A DNA stretch of 58,879 nucleotides from Desulfuromonas sp. (GCA_002868865.1 PKUC01000020.1:1-58879), one strand, 5' to 3'. Shown: positions 8,182 to 17,149, numbered from the stretch's first letter. Notes: generated by a model from the letters alone, not told the origin. Numbers and translations: made by a program.

Positions 8182-9820
8182 TGTTTAACTCCCGATAATA
8201 CTTGATCAGACCGGCGGTCGATGGATCGTGGGTATCGGCCGGCGGCCCGGCCTGCAACTCGGGAAGGATCGCTCCGGCCAGCACCTTACCGAGTTCGACC
8301 CCCCACTGGTCGTAAGAATTGATATTCCAGAGCGCGCCCTGGACAAAAATCTTGTGCTCGTACAGTGCGATCAACATCCCCAGCATCTCCGGAGTGAGCT
8401 TGGGAAACAGAAAGCTGTTGCTCGGCCGGTTCCCGGGGAAAACCCGGTGCGGCAATAGCCGCACAATCTCGTCTTCAGCGATACCTGCGGTCTGCATCTC
8501 CTGACGGACCTCCGCAGCGGTTTTTCCTCGCATCAAGGCTTCGGGTTGGGCGAAGAAGTTGGACATCAGGATGCGGTGATGATCACCCAGATCGTTATGG
8601 CTGATCGCCGGGGCAATAAAGTCGGCGGGGACCATCTGCGTTCCCTGGTGAATCAGCTGATAAAACGCATGCTGGCCGTTGGTCCCCGGCTCGCCCCAGA
8701 GCACAGGGCCGGTGGCATGATCGACCACTTCTCCATCGCAGGTGACCCCCTTGCCGTTGCTCTCCATATCGCTCTGCTGCAGATAGGCGGGAAAGCGATG
8801 CAGATACTGGTCATAGGGCAGCACCGCGTGGGTTCTGGCATCGAAGAAGTTGCAGTACCACAGCCCCAGTAGGGCCATGATGACCGGAATATTCTGCTCC
8901 AGTGGAGCGGTGCGAAAATGTTCATCGACCCTGTGGGCCCCGCTCAGCAGGTCCTCAAAACGTTCCATCCCGATCACGAGGGCTATTGCCAATCCAACTG
9001 CCGACCAGAGCGAATAGCGCCCGCCGACCCAGTCCCAGAATTCAAACATGTTGTCCGCATCGATCCCGAACGCCGTCACCCGTTGACGGGCTGTGGACAC
9101 CGCGACAAAATGCTGGCCGACCGCAGCTTCTCCCGCCCCGGAGGCCAGTAGCCAGTCCTTTGCAGAATGGGCGTTACACAACGTTTCCTGGGTTGAAAAG
9201 GTCTTTGACACAACCAGAAAAAGGGTTGTCTCGGGGTTAAGTTCTTTGAGCACCTCGGTGATCTGTGTGCCATCCACATTGGAAACAAAATGCACACGCG
9301 GCGCATCTTTCGCATAGGGCTTGAGTGCTTCGCAGACCATCAACGGACCGAGATCGGAACCGCCGATACCGATATTGACGATATCGCGAATCGGCTTACC
9401 GGTAGACCCGGTCCATGCCCCGCTGCGAACCTTTTCAACAAATCGCCCCATCTGCGCGAGCACCCGGTTGACATCCGGCATCACGTCCTGCCCGTCGACC
9501 AGCATCGGTCGATTGGATCGGTTTCGCAGCGCAACATGCAGCACCGCCCGCTGCTCGGTCAGGTTGATCTTTTCACCACAAAACATCTGTTCACGCTTCT
9601 GCTCCACATCAGCAAAGCGCGCCAACTCGAACAGCAGTGACAACGTCTCGCGAGTTATCCGGTTTTTAGAAAAATCGAACAGCAGATCATCGAGTTGCAG
9701 AGAAAAGGCTGAAAAACGGTGTGGATCGGCGGCAAACAGGTCGCGCATGTGGAGTCCCGCACAAGCGTGGGCATGCGTCTCTAACTGGTGCCAGATGGTC
9801 GATTCGGTCAGACGGGTCAC
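8168..9820 (-). CDS. pgi: Glucose-6-phosphate isomerase
   Basis: A 550-residue enzyme that interconverts glucose 6-phosphate and fructose 6-phosphate in the cytoplasm. Family blocks are present along the whole length: [15 protein letters not shown], the G-I-G-G-S-D-L-G-P phosphate-binding loop, [21 protein letters not shown], and G-E-P-G-T-N-G-Q-H. The length equals the E. coli enzyme almost exactly when GTG 9820 is used. That start follows GGGAGGGG, whereas the longer frame begins with a TTG at 9847. It sits 30 bases after the ferritin-like gene and overlaps the DUF4405 gene. Confidence 0.96.
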   Translation of the reverse strand: MTRLTESTIWHQLETHAHACAGLHMRDLFAADPHRFSAFSLQLDDLLFDFSKNRITRETLSLLFELARFADVEQKREQMFCGEKINLTEQRAVLHVALRNRSNRPMLVDGQDVMPDVNRVLAQMGRFVEKVRSGAWTGSTGKPIRDIVNIGIGGSDLGPLMVCEALKPYAKDAPRVHFVSNVDGTQITEVLKELNPETTLFLVVSKTFSTQETLCNAHSAKDWLLASGAGEAAVGQHFVAVSTARQRVTAFGIDADNMFEFWDWVGGRYSLWSAVGLAIALVIGMERFEDLLSGAHRVDEHFRTAPLEQNIPVIMALLGLWYCNFFDARTHAVLPYDQYLHRFPAYLQQSDMESNGKGVTCDGEVVDHATGPVLWGEPGTNGQHAFYQLIHQGTQMVPADFIAPAISHNDLGDHHRILMSNFFAQPEALMRGKTAAEVRQEMQTAGIAEDEIVRLLPHRVFPGNRPSNSFLFPKLTPEMLGMLIALYEHKIFVQGALWNINSYDQWGVELGKVLAGAILPELQAGPPADTHDPSTAGLIKYYRELNNAGR

Positions 9821-9850
9821 GGTCCCCTCCCTCAAAAGACAGGTCAAAAC

Positions 9851-10336
9851 TCAGCCGGAGCTCTGGGCAATCCGGTAATCCTCGCTGATCAGTTCCAGAT
9901 GGCGATGGGTCATTTTTGCGTTACTCAGATAAACCTGGCGCACCGCTTCATCGTCGACCTGTTCGGCGATCTTCCGCAGAGCTTCTTCCAGTTCGGCTTC
10001 CCGTCGGATCGCCAGCGCCAGCGCTTTTTCTTCGTCAAAGTCACCCAGCAGCGTTTTTTGCAGCTCGGTCCACCAGGGGGAGTCTGTATCGGGAGGGGCC
10101 GCCATCAGTTCGTCAAACGGCGGCAGATCGTTCCAACGATAGGCATCGTAAAATGAGCGCGCGTGCTCGCGCTCTTCTCGGGACAGCAGCTTGAACGTCA
10201 ACCGCGGGCGCTCGTTGACCACCCGTTCCGCCGCGCAAAGGTAGAAATCCATCGCGTCCTTCTCGGTCTGGATCGAAGATTTAATCGCCTGTTTCAATCC
10301 CTCTTCGTCCAGCCCCGCGCCCTTCTGTCTCCACAT
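9851..10336 (-). CDS. Ferritin-like / rubrerythrin-type domain protein
   Basis: A 161-residue, mainly helical protein of the ferritin-like superfamily. The first helix pair carries E-K-D-A-M-D-F-Y and the E-R-E-H motif typical of one half of a di-iron site. Helix 3 holds R-R-E-A-E-L-E-E. The second ExxH is altered: the last helix reads K-M-T-H-R-H-L-E-L-I, with no glutamate at the usual place. The metal site may be modified or the protein may bind a single metal. There is no C-terminal rubredoxin domain. Family members handle peroxide or iron in anaerobes. The gene lies between the TerB-DnaJ gene and pgi in a minus-strand run. Confidence 0.75.
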   Translation of the reverse strand: MWRQKGAGLDEEGLKQAIKSSIQTEKDAMDFYLCAAERVVNERPRLTFKLLSREEREHARSFYDAYRWNDLPPFDELMAAPPDTDSPWWTELQKTLLGDFDEEKALALAIRREAELEEALRKIAEQVDDEAVRQVYLSNAKMTHRHLELISEDYRIAQSSG

Positions 10337-10373
10337 ACCGATATCCCCAAAAACGCTTATTGCGTTACTCCTG

Positions 10374-11135
10374 TCAGGAGCGCGCCTTCATAACCGCTTC
10401 ATAAGAGGCGTTCAACTCAGCGAGTTTGTCGTTGGCAAAGGCGATAAATTCCGGCGGAAGCCCCTTTCCCTCGATTTTATCCGGGTGAAACTCCGCCGCC
10501 TTTTTGCGGTACGCCTTCTTGATCGCGGCCGTCTCCGCGTCCTCACTGACCCCGAGAATTTCAAAATGCTCACTCAGCCCGGCAGAGGTTTTCCCGGCGC
10601 CGACAAACCGCTCATGCAGCGACCGGTAGACCGAATCGTGCAGTCGAAACGACTGCCTGGCACTGAGCAGCATCTGCTCTTCGCTGGGATGCAGAGTGCC
10701 GTCGGCCATCGCCACTTGAAACAGAAAGCTCATCATGAAGGTGCACATCTGCTGGTCCTGCTGGAACAGTTTGCCGAACTCCCGGGCATAGGTATCAAAC
10801 GAGTCAGCACTATCTTTGGCCTGAGTAAAAACATTGATTGCGTACTGCCGGGTCTGGTCATCCAATCCCAGGGTCTGACGACACACCTGCTGGATCGCCT
10901 CGATCTCGTTTTCGCAGACGCGCCCGTCCGCCTTCGCCAGCTTACCGACCATCGAAAAGGCGGCGGTAAAAAACAGCGCCTGCTTGCGCTCCGCTTCCGA
11001 ATATCCGATCCGGCTGCCGCCGCTGTTCTTCTGGGCACCCATGGTCGAACCGATAGCGGCCCCGATCACGGCACCAAACGGTCCGGCGATCATCGCGCCG
11101 ATGCCGCCGCCGATCATTCCTGAAATCCAACTCAT
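10374..11135 (-). CDS. TerB and DnaJ domain co-chaperone, DjlA-like
   Basis: A 253-residue protein. Residues 1-33 are a glycine/alanine zipper-like hydrophobic segment that may insert in a membrane. Residues about 45-170 form a TerB-like helical domain with the acidic K-A-D-G-R and M-A-D-G-T loops. Residues 187-253 are a C-terminal J-domain with H-P-D at about residue 227. E. coli DjlA has the same order of membrane anchor, TerB-like domain and J-domain, and works with DnaK. AGGAG lies 12 bases before the ATG. It is flanked by the DUF4388 and ferritin-like genes on the same strand. The client is unknown. Confidence 0.85.
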   Translation of the reverse strand: MSWISGMIGGGIGAMIAGPFGAVIGAAIGSTMGAQKNSGGSRIGYSEAERKQALFFTAAFSMVGKLAKADGRVCENEIEAIQQVCRQTLGLDDQTRQYAINVFTQAKDSADSFDTYAREFGKLFQQDQQMCTFMMSFLFQVAMADGTLHPSEEQMLLSARQSFRLHDSVYRSLHERFVGAGKTSAGLSEHFEILGVSEDAETAAIKKAYRKKAAEFHPDKIEGKGLPPEFIAFANDKLAELNASYEAVMKARS

Positions 11136-11169
11136 CGTTTCTTTTTTCTCCTGTTTTTCTTTGTAGCGA

Positions 11170-11679
11170 TCAGACCGGAACCGGCTCGTCCGGTCTGTTC
11201 ATCTCATACATCTTGCGTAACGAATTCATGATCAAACGCCCGGTAGCGATCCGGATCGTCCCCCGGCTAAGGACCGCCGGAAGCACCTCGGTAAAATTAA
11301 ACCGGCACTGCGGATGCGCGACGGTTTCGATCAGAATCAGCTCAGCCAGGCGAATGAGATTTTCGGTAAGCGCTTCACGGGGCAGATGCTGTTCCTCGAT
11401 CAGGTATTGGGTAAAGCAGATGCCACGCTTCTGGCTGTCCACCAGAGCCGACTCAACCTCGAGTTCGCTGAGGCGTCCCCCTTTCGCCAGCACCTCGCCA
11501 AAGCGCTGTCCCGGCTTACTCGAAGAGACGAAGATGATCGACCCGCCCTCGAAATAAAACGACTGGCTGAACCCTTTCCCGGCAACCACCAGTTCGCCCG
11601 ATTTATTGTTCGCCTCAAGCCACTGCAACAGATCGGGCAGGGGCATAAAACGCAGATTTCCGGTCAGTTGTGACTCCAT
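11170..11679 (-). CDS. DUF4388 (PATAN-like) domain protein
   Basis: A 169-residue protein whose first 100 residues match the DUF4388 pattern: a G-N-L-R-F start, L-P-D-L-L-Q-W-L, then K-S-G-E-L-V-V and F-Y-F-E-G-G-S-I-I-F-V. The rest is a helical region ending in L-R-K-M-Y. DUF4388 proteins are common in Geobacter-like and myxobacterial genomes and are linked to signalling or protein interaction, often with response regulators. No enzymatic residues are seen. It is the first gene of the minus-strand run that ends with pgi. GGGGAC lies close to its ATG. Confidence 0.75.
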   Translation of the reverse strand: MESQLTGNLRFMPLPDLLQWLEANNKSGELVVAGKGFSQSFYFEGGSIIFVSSSKPGQRFGEVLAKGGRLSELEVESALVDSQKRGICFTQYLIEEQHLPREALTENLIRLAELILIETVAHPQCRFNFTEVLPAVLSRGTIRIATGRLIMNSLRKMYEMNRPDEPVPV

Positions 11680-11809
11680 GAAAAGTCCCCACAGAAGATA
11701 CTGTTGGCCACCAGCCAGCCCGCTTTCAGGCCGCCATGCAAAGATAGGGGCAGAGACCGAACCTTGTCAAACCCTTTAGGCAAAACCCTCTCCACCAATG
11801 ACACTTTTG

Positions 11810-11838
11810 TTGACGTAAAGGGGCCGATCGTGTAACAC
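11810..11838 (+). promoter_or_regulatory. Sigma-70-type promoter for plsC
   Basis: TTGACG (11810-11815) and TAACAC (11833-11838) are separated by 17 bases, about 90 bases before the plsC start. Confidence 0.5.
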
Positions 11839-11928
11839 CATTAGCAACGAACTGCACCCGGGCGCGGCCGAAGCCATCCGGTTGAACCGACGCTCCCCCC
11901 GCAGGCAGTCTCACACACGGAGTCCCTT

Positions 11929-12567
11929 TTGCAGATCTCTCGCTTTCGCCGTTTTTGGGTCCTGCTCGCCGCCTATATTATCGGCTTTTATGCCTCGATG
12001 CTCAACCGCCTGCAGGTCAGCGGCAGCGAAAACCTGCCCAAAGGCGGTGGCGTATTGCTGGCAGCAAATCACATTTCCGGCTACGACACCGTCTTTATCC
12101 CATGGGCAATTCTTAAAACCTGTCCGTGGCAGATGGTGTGGGCACCGGCCAAGGAAGAGTTGTTCCGTAATCCGCTACTCGGTTTCCTGTTCCGGTCATG
12201 GGGTGCGTTTCCGGTCCGCCGCGGCCGCGACTTGCGCGCCGGAAAGCACCTGGGACAACTGCTGCAATCGGAAAAAGTGATGCTTTTCCCCGAAGGCACC
12301 CGCCACAAAGATGGTCAACTGGGCAAAGGCAACCGCGGAGTCGGCAAACTGATCTACGATCATCGCCCTGTGGTGATCCCGGTCAGCCTGACGGGATTGA
12401 ACAGCTGGCGCTTCCCCGCTCTTAGGCAGCAGGGGGAAATCCACCTCGGCACCGCCGTCGACTTTTCCGACCTGCTCGAAAAAGAGGATTCCAAAGAAAC
12501 CCACCTGCTGATCGTCGAACGCCTGATGTCGGCTATCGCCGAGGGCCTGAAAACGTCTGAGACCTGA
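11929..12567 (+). CDS. plsC: 1-acyl-sn-glycerol-3-phosphate acyltransferase
   Basis: A 212-residue membrane-associated acyltransferase that makes phosphatidic acid from lysophosphatidic acid. The catalytic HX4D motif is H48-I-S-G-Y-D53, preceded by N47 as is usual. The F-P-E-G-T-R substrate-binding motif lies near residue 122, and V-I-P-V-S-L near 150. Residues 8-24 form one hydrophobic N-terminal segment. The TTG start at 11929 is preceded by CGGAG with 7-8 bases of spacing. The gene is followed by slyD-like DNA on the same strand after 95 bases. Acyl specificity cannot be read from the sequence. Confidence 0.9.
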   Translation: MQISRFRRFWVLLAAYIIGFYASMLNRLQVSGSENLPKGGGVLLAANHISGYDTVFIPWAILKTCPWQMVWAPAKEELFRNPLLGFLFRSWGAFPVRRGRDLRAGKHLGQLLQSEKVMLFPEGTRHKDGQLGKGNRGVGKLIYDHRPVVIPVSLTGLNSWRFPALRQQGEIHLGTAVDFSDLLEKEDSKETHLLIVERLMSAIAEGLKTSET

Positions 12568-12662
12568 CGATCTCAGTAAAAAAATCTCATGACCTGTCTG
12601 AACAACAGCAGGTCGACACCACAGCCTTGTACGGCTGATACCCAAGAAAGGAAACCGCTTCC

Positions 12663-13148
12663 ATGGCACAGGCTCAAATGGGCGATGAGGTCCGGATCGA
12701 CTTCACCGGAAAACTCGAAGACGGCACCATCATCGACACCACCCAACCGCAACAGGACGACGACCATCAGAGCCACTGCGAAAACGACGATTGCGGCTGC
12801 TCCGCCCCCGGCCCCATGGCCCTGAAAATCGGCGACGAGGATTTCTTTATCCCCATCGAAGAAGCCCTTGTCGGCATGACTCCGGGAGACAGCAAGACGG
12901 TCGTTATCCCCGCAGAGGATGCCTTTGGCGAATACGACAGCGAAAAGGTCTTTGCGGTCGAGCGCAATCTGTTTCCCGATGACATCTCTCCCGAGGTCGG
13001 GCAGCAGTTCGAAATTGTCGGGGAAGATGACGAGGGGATGCTGGTGACCGTGGTGAAAATCGAGGAAGACCAGATCAGCCTCGATTCCAACCACCCCCTC
13101 GCAGGGGAAGAACTGATCTACGATTTCGAGCTGATCGAAATCCTGTAG
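12663..13148 (+). CDS. FKBP-type peptidyl-prolyl isomerase with His/Cys loop
   Basis: A 161-residue SlyD-like FKBP. The FKBP core (F-T-G-K-L-E-D-G-T-I-I-D, then A-L-V-G-M-T-P-G-D and D-A-F-G-E-Y) is split by an insert at about residues 28-51. That insert is rich in Asp and carries H35, H38, C39, C44 and C46. E. coli SlyD has its metal-binding residues in a C-terminal tail, which this protein lacks. The IF (insert-in-flap) chaperone domain is present at about 90-145. A nickel, zinc or copper binding role for the loop is inferred. It converges on another FKBP gene through a shared terminator. Confidence 0.85.
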   Translation: MAQAQMGDEVRIDFTGKLEDGTIIDTTQPQQDDDHQSHCENDDCGCSAPGPMALKIGDEDFFIPIEEALVGMTPGDSKTVVIPAEDAFGEYDSEKVFAVERNLFPDDISPEVGQQFEIVGEDDEGMLVTVVKIEEDQISLDSNHPLAGEELIYDFELIEIL

Positions 13149-13167
13149 GTCCGCTCTGTGCACAAAA

Positions 13168-13212
13168 AAACGGCGGGAGGTCCCGATGGAGTCGGAGCCT
13201 TCCGCCGTTTTT
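13168..13212. terminator. Bidirectional terminator between two FKBP genes
   Basis: A 10-bp stem (13171-13180 with 13199-13208, one G-T pair) is flanked by an A run on the left and a T run on the right, so it can end transcription from both convergent genes. Confidence 0.85.
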
Positions 13213-13236
13213 ACTGACAACCAAGACCGGTCGAAA

Positions 13237-13662
13237 TCAGACGATCTCCACCAGTTCAATGCTGAAATTGAGGGTTTTACCGGCCATGGGATGGTTGGCG
13301 TCGAGAACCGCTTTGCCGTCCTCTACACTCTTGACCGTTAACACCACCGGGTTCCCTTCCATCTCGACCTGAAACTGCTGGCCGATTTCCGGAACCAGCC
13401 CTTCCTCAAACTGATCCAGCCCGACCTCCATCACCATATCGTCACGGTAAGGGCCGTAGGCTTCTTCCTGCGGCAGGCGGACATCCTTCGACTCGCCCAC
13501 CTTCATGCCGATCAGGGCATCGTCAAACCCGGGGATGACCTGGGCCGCCCCGACCTCAAACTCCATCGGATCGCGCTCGCGGGAGCTGTCAAACACCTCT
13601 CCGTCATCAAACGACCCGGTGTAATGAACTTTGACCTTGTTTCCTTTTACAGCAGCAGACAT
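13237..13662 (-). CDS. SlyD-like FKBP-type peptidyl-prolyl isomerase
   Basis: A 141-residue FKBP with the SlyD layout: an N-terminal FKBP part (V-H-Y-T-G-S-F-D-D-G-E-V-F-D-S-S), the flap core V-I-P-G-F-D-D-A-L-I-G-M, and an inserted chaperone (IF) domain with E-A-Y-G-P-Y at its start. It ends with the conserved N-H-P-M-A-G-K-T-L-N-F block. There is no metal-binding tail or loop, unlike its neighbour at 12663. It catalyses proline isomerisation and prevents aggregation of folding clients in the cytoplasm. AAGGAG lies 6-7 bases before the ATG. It is the last gene of the minus-strand run starting at 17149. Confidence 0.92.
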   Translation of the reverse strand: MSAAVKGNKVKVHYTGSFDDGEVFDSSRERDPMEFEVGAAQVIPGFDDALIGMKVGESKDVRLPQEEAYGPYRDDMVMEVGLDQFEEGLVPEIGQQFQVEMEGNPVVLTVKSVEDGKAVLDANHPMAGKTLNFSIELVEIV

Positions 13663-13717
13663 TCCAACTCCTTAACTGAGGGCACCTCTTAAACCGGGAG
13701 GGTGCACCATGTTCCCG

Positions 13718-14242
13718 TTAATCAGAAAATCGATTCGTATGGATCTTATCCGAAGGCAGTGCCTCGTAGGGGTGCCCCGCCTTTTCCTCGGCCGGGTATC
13801 CCAAGCCGATCACGATCGGCACTTCCTGCGTAGCCGGAATCCCCAGTAGTTCACGGACAAAGTCCGATGCGCTGCGGGTGTCGTCGTGCGGTCGCTGGCG
13901 CAACTGTCCCCAGCAGCTTTTTAGACCCAGCGCTTCTGCCGCCAGCTGAAGAATAATCGCCGCAATCGCGCAGTCTTCGATCCACACGTCGCTGCACTCC
14001 GGGTCGGCGGTGACCACCACCGCCAGCGTCGCGGTCTGCAAAAAAGCGGTGCCATGCGCCTTGCTGTGCGACAATGCTTTGATCGTCTGCCGGTCATCGA
14101 CAAAGACAAACTGGCAGGGTTGCAGGTTGCGGGATGTCGGGGCACGCAGAATCGCCTCACGCAGTTGTGCGACTTTTTCCGGTTCGATCGAGCGGGACTC
14201 AAATTGGCGGATCGACCGCCGCTGCCTTAAGATCTCTAGCAT
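13718..14242 (-). CDS. Nitroreductase family FMN protein
   Basis: A 174-residue protein with nitroreductase-fold motifs: R-Q-R-R-S-I-R-Q-F at the N-terminus (FMN phosphate contacts), R-A-P-T-S-R-N-L-Q-P-C-Q-F near residue 34, D-C-A-I-A-A near 90, and G-L-G-Y-P near the end. Members reduce nitro compounds, quinones or flavins with NAD(P)H. The length is typical of the short single-domain subfamily. Its start overlaps the end of the ybaK-like gene by 7 bases, so they are co-transcribed. The natural substrate is unknown. Confidence 0.88.
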   Translation of the reverse strand: MLEILRQRRSIRQFESRSIEPEKVAQLREAILRAPTSRNLQPCQFVFVDDRQTIKALSHSKAHGTAFLQTATLAVVVTADPECSDVWIEDCAIAAIILQLAAEALGLKSCWGQLRQRPHDDTRSASDFVRELLGIPATQEVPIVIGLGYPAEEKAGHPYEALPSDKIHTNRFSD

Positions 14243-14718
14243 GACGGTTCCTTCATCTGTTCACAAACATCGGCGGGCGCGCCACCGGTCAGATCCTGAA
14301 GTTGATCGTAGGTCACCGGCACCGCGGAATAATCGTTACCACCGGCCGTGTAAACACAGGAAAAACGCTGCATCGAGCAGTCCAGATAGACCGGCAGCTG
14401 TGCCGGCAACAGAAACGGACAGACGCCTCCGGGCGCATAACCGGTCAGCCGCTGAACATCCTCAGCCTGCGGGAGCTTGACCTTGCCCGTCAATCCCGTC
14501 ACCTTTTTCAGCGGCGAGCTCTTCACCTTCATATCACCACAGGTCACCACAGCGACCGGTTGATCGCCGACCAAAAACAACAGCGTCTTGGCGATCTCAG
14601 CCGGTGAGCACCCCACTGCGGCCGCCGCACTTTCGCAGGTCGGTGTCGGCTGCGGATATTCACTCACCGCAATATCGTGCGTGGCCAGATAGGTCTTGAC
14701 CTCTTCGAGAGATGGCAT
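14236..14718 (-). CDS. YbaK/EbsC-type aminoacyl-tRNA deacylase
   Basis: A 160-residue protein with the YbaK/ProX fold. The conserved lysine is in I-A-K-T-L-L-F (K44), and the region V-K-L-P-Q-A-E-D-V followed by G-Y-A-P-G-G-V-C-P-F matches the G-x-x-x-G-G-x-x-P-x-G binding loop of the family, with C in place of the usual final S/G. Family members hydrolyse mischarged tRNA, such as Cys-tRNA(Pro), in trans. It lies 11 bases after the TPR gene and overlaps the nitroreductase gene. Which tRNA it edits cannot be told. Confidence 0.85.
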   Translation of the reverse strand: MPSLEEVKTYLATHDIAVSEYPQPTPTCESAAAAVGCSPAEIAKTLLFLVGDQPVAVVTCGDMKVKSSPLKKVTGLTGKVKLPQAEDVQRLTGYAPGGVCPFLLPAQLPVYLDCSMQRFSCVYTAGGNDYSAVPVTYDQLQDLTGGAPADVCEQMKEPSC

Positions 14719-14729
14719 GCCGCCCCCCG

Positions 14730-16001
14730 TTACGAAGCGCTACGGCTGGCCAGCAGAGCCTCGCCTTCGGCCCGCAGTTCCGGAGCCAGGTTGGGATCGG
14801 GAAGCACGCGACGCAGCAGGTCCAGCCCCTGCTTATCCCATTTCCGGGCAATATAGGTCTGCGCCACGCGTAGCTGCCAGCGGGGGTTGTCCGGCTCCTG
14901 ACGGCAGATCGCATTGAAACTGTCGAGAGCTTTAGCCAGATTTTTATTCTGCCGCAGCCAGAACTCGGCGAGGTAGACATTGGCGCCGCCACCACAGCCA
15001 CCGGCCGACAAGCTGCTGTAAAGCTTTTCGGCCGCTTTGAGTTCGCCCTTCTGCTCCATCATACTGGCAGTGATAAAGATCAGCTGTTGATCCTGACTGC
15101 CCAGGGACAGAGCCTGCTGCGCATGCTCTAGGGCGTGCTCGCGATCACCCAGCTGCATTTTGACCGTCGCCAGCTGGGTATGACAGAACAGCGGATCCCG
15201 CCCCTTTTTCAGCATTTCTTCCAAGCGGGACAGGGCGTCCTGAACCTGGTTACGCGCCACCTGAAGGGTGACCAGGGTCTCCGCCGCCAGCAACAGATCC
15301 GGGTTGGTGTCGAGGGCCTTCTTCAGATACTTAATCGCATCAGGAATCTTTTCCAGGCGACCGTGCAACGAGCCGACCTCGAAATAATAGAGGTCGTCTT
15401 TTTCCTCAGTGGAGACCTCTTTCAACGCCTTCAGAGCCTTGGCCGGCTCCTCCTCATGGGCGATCAAAAATGCCTGTAGAAAGCCGGGGCTCTTGGTCCG
15501 ATACCGCTCCGCCATCTCTGGTGGGTAGGACGCCAGAATCAATTCCACCCGCGAGTCGAAATCGGGCAAATCATCATCTTCAACCTGCAACGGTTCCGTC
15601 GCAGGTGCCGGGCCGCAACTGGCACAGCTGCCGCCAGCAGCCTTTTTTCGCACTGGAGCGGGGGCCACACCGGGAATCGGTTCCTGTTTCAGGGCCTGAT
15701 CGATCTGTTTTATCAGATCATCACTGACAGCCTGTTCACGGGCCAGCTCAAAATGTTCCAGTGCGCGATCAGCATCACCCGAGCGCTGCAACGCCGCGCC
15801 CTCGTCCAGATTCAGCTGGGCGAGACGATCACCGGCCTCGGTGCGTAAGCGGGCAAACTCATCCTGCTCCTCGGCACTGAGCACCTTAGCGTCAATCTCT
15901 ACTGCGATCAGGCGCGCATCGGCAAAACGATGCTGACTGATCGCCTTGCGCAATGCGGGCAAATCGTCCTTACTGCCAAACAGTCTGCCGAACAGACCCA
16001 T
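14730..16001 (-). CDS. Tetratricopeptide-repeat protein
   Basis: A 423-residue protein made of TPR-like helical pairs. The start was set at ATG 16001 because GGGAGG lies 9 bases upstream; the frame also contains a TTG two codons earlier. Residues 1-100 hold one helical block. A Pro/Ala-rich linker with the cysteine cluster G-G-S-C-A-S-C-G follows near 125, then about six TPR units run to the end. A second cluster G-G-C-G-G-G lies near residue 334. It has no signal peptide or membrane span, so it is probably cytoplasmic and scaffolding. The Cys clusters could bind metal, which is unproven. Confidence 0.75.
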   Translation of the reverse strand: MGLFGRLFGSKDDLPALRKAISQHRFADARLIAVEIDAKVLSAEEQDEFARLRTEAGDRLAQLNLDEGAALQRSGDADRALEHFELAREQAVSDDLIKQIDQALKQEPIPGVAPAPVRKKAAGGSCASCGPAPATEPLQVEDDDLPDFDSRVELILASYPPEMAERYRTKSPGFLQAFLIAHEEEPAKALKALKEVSTEEKDDLYYFEVGSLHGRLEKIPDAIKYLKKALDTNPDLLLAAETLVTLQVARNQVQDALSRLEEMLKKGRDPLFCHTQLATVKMQLGDREHALEHAQQALSLGSQDQQLIFITASMMEQKGELKAAEKLYSSLSAGGCGGGANVYLAEFWLRQNKNLAKALDSFNAICRQEPDNPRWQLRVAQTYIARKWDKQGLDLLRRVLPDPNLAPELRAEGEALLASRSAS

Positions 16002-16057
16002 AATCAAAAACCTCCCGTTGGAAAAAGCGTCGTGAACGCCGTTGTGTTTAAACGCAA

Positions 16058-17149
16058 TCAGAATATCCGATCGATAGTGTCAAAATTAAGCTCGGACTCG
16101 GCCAGCTGTTGAACCAGTGCAATCTTCTCGCGATCTTCGGCGCGAATCTTTGAAACATACTCATTGATCGCGGTGAAGGTCTTGGCTGTCGTCGCCGTGG
16201 TCCGCATGTAGGGGATCCCGGCATCATCCAGCACCCGCTGGACGATGGCCGCGACCGGAGACACCCCGGTAATCAACAGACCGGCAATCTTGGGCTGAAA
16301 CTCGGGCAGATGGTAGAGGGTAGCGATCATCACCAGTAATTCATCGCGACTGCTGGTGATAATCAACAATGTCGACGGCAACAGGTTGTCGACGACCCGT
16401 TGGGTCGCCGCCGCACCCAACTGCACATGGTGAGCGATCCGTGCCGCCTGCTCTTCGGTCGCCCGCAGTTTCAGGCCCAGCAGGTCCGCCAGATGGATCA
16501 TGGGCGGATCGGCCAGAATCGGTGAATAGTTAAAGCCACCTATAACGTGAAAGGACTCGTCTTTAAAAGCCAGCTGCAGATAGCGTAGCGTGCGGTCCCG
16601 TTTCTGGGCAATCAACTTATTGGGAAGCACCATCCGCACATCGGCCCCCGCCGAACGGAACAGTGCAAGGTTTAAGCTGATATCGTCTATCACGCTGCCA
16701 ACACCGCCACCGGCGACCAACAGAACCGGGGCATCGAGAGCAGCCGCCACTGTGGCGTTACTCAACCCAAGAACAGCCCCGACGCCAGCATGCCCGGCCC
16801 CCTCGATGATCAGGAGATCGCAGTTCTGCTCTAAATGCAGCACCGCGTTACGAATCGACTGCAGCATGTCGTCCGGATCAAGAAGGCCCTCCAGTGCATC
16901 ACGGGTTGTCCGGGGGTGGATAACAACCGGAGACATCGCCTCCAACTCATTCTGCATGTCGTAGACCTGCGCGATCAGCGCCGCATCCACGTCGATATTG
17001 CGACCGTCGTACTGGGCCATTTTTGGACCGATCGGCTTAATAAAGCCAACCCGCAGATTGCGCCGTCGCGCCAGATGGATCAGCGACAGACTGGTCGTCG
17101 TTTTTCCGCAATGTTGACCGGTTGCAGCAATAAAGATTTTTTTCGCCAC
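16058..17149 (-). CDS. P-loop (BioD-like) and DRTGG domain protein
   Basis: A 364-residue protein. GTG 17149 was chosen as start because GGGAGG lies 8 bases upstream; a longer frame to 17251 lacks support. Residues 1-215 form a dethiobiotin synthetase-like ATPase domain with the P-loop G-Q-H-C-G-K-T-T-T and I-I-E-G-A-G-H-A-G. Residues 215-330 resemble the DRTGG domain. The same architecture occurs in the N-terminus of large phosphotransacetylases (Pta), but the acetyltransferase domain itself is absent. It may be a regulatory or nucleotide-sensing relative of Pta. It heads the minus-strand run ending at 13237. Confidence 0.75.
   Translation of the reverse strand: MAKKIFIAATGQHCGKTTTSLSLIHLARRRNLRVGFIKPIGPKMAQYDGRNIDVDAALIAQVYDMQNELEAMSPVVIHPRTTRDALEGLLDPDDMLQSIRNAVLHLEQNCDLLIIEGAGHAGVGAVLGLSNATVAAALDAPVLLVAGGGVGSVIDDISLNLALFRSAGADVRMVLPNKLIAQKRDRTLRYLQLAFKDESFHVIGGFNYSPILADPPMIHLADLLGLKLRATEEQAARIAHHVQLGAAATQRVVDNLLPSTLLIITSSRDELLVMIATLYHLPEFQPKIAGLLITGVSPVAAIVQRVLDDAGIPYMRTTATTAKTFTAINEYVSKIRAEDREKIALVQQLAESELNFDTIDRIF

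Noticed and set aside
9821-9847. TTG start for pgi at 9847
   Set aside because: GTG 9820 follows GGGAGGGG and gives a length matching the E. coli enzyme.
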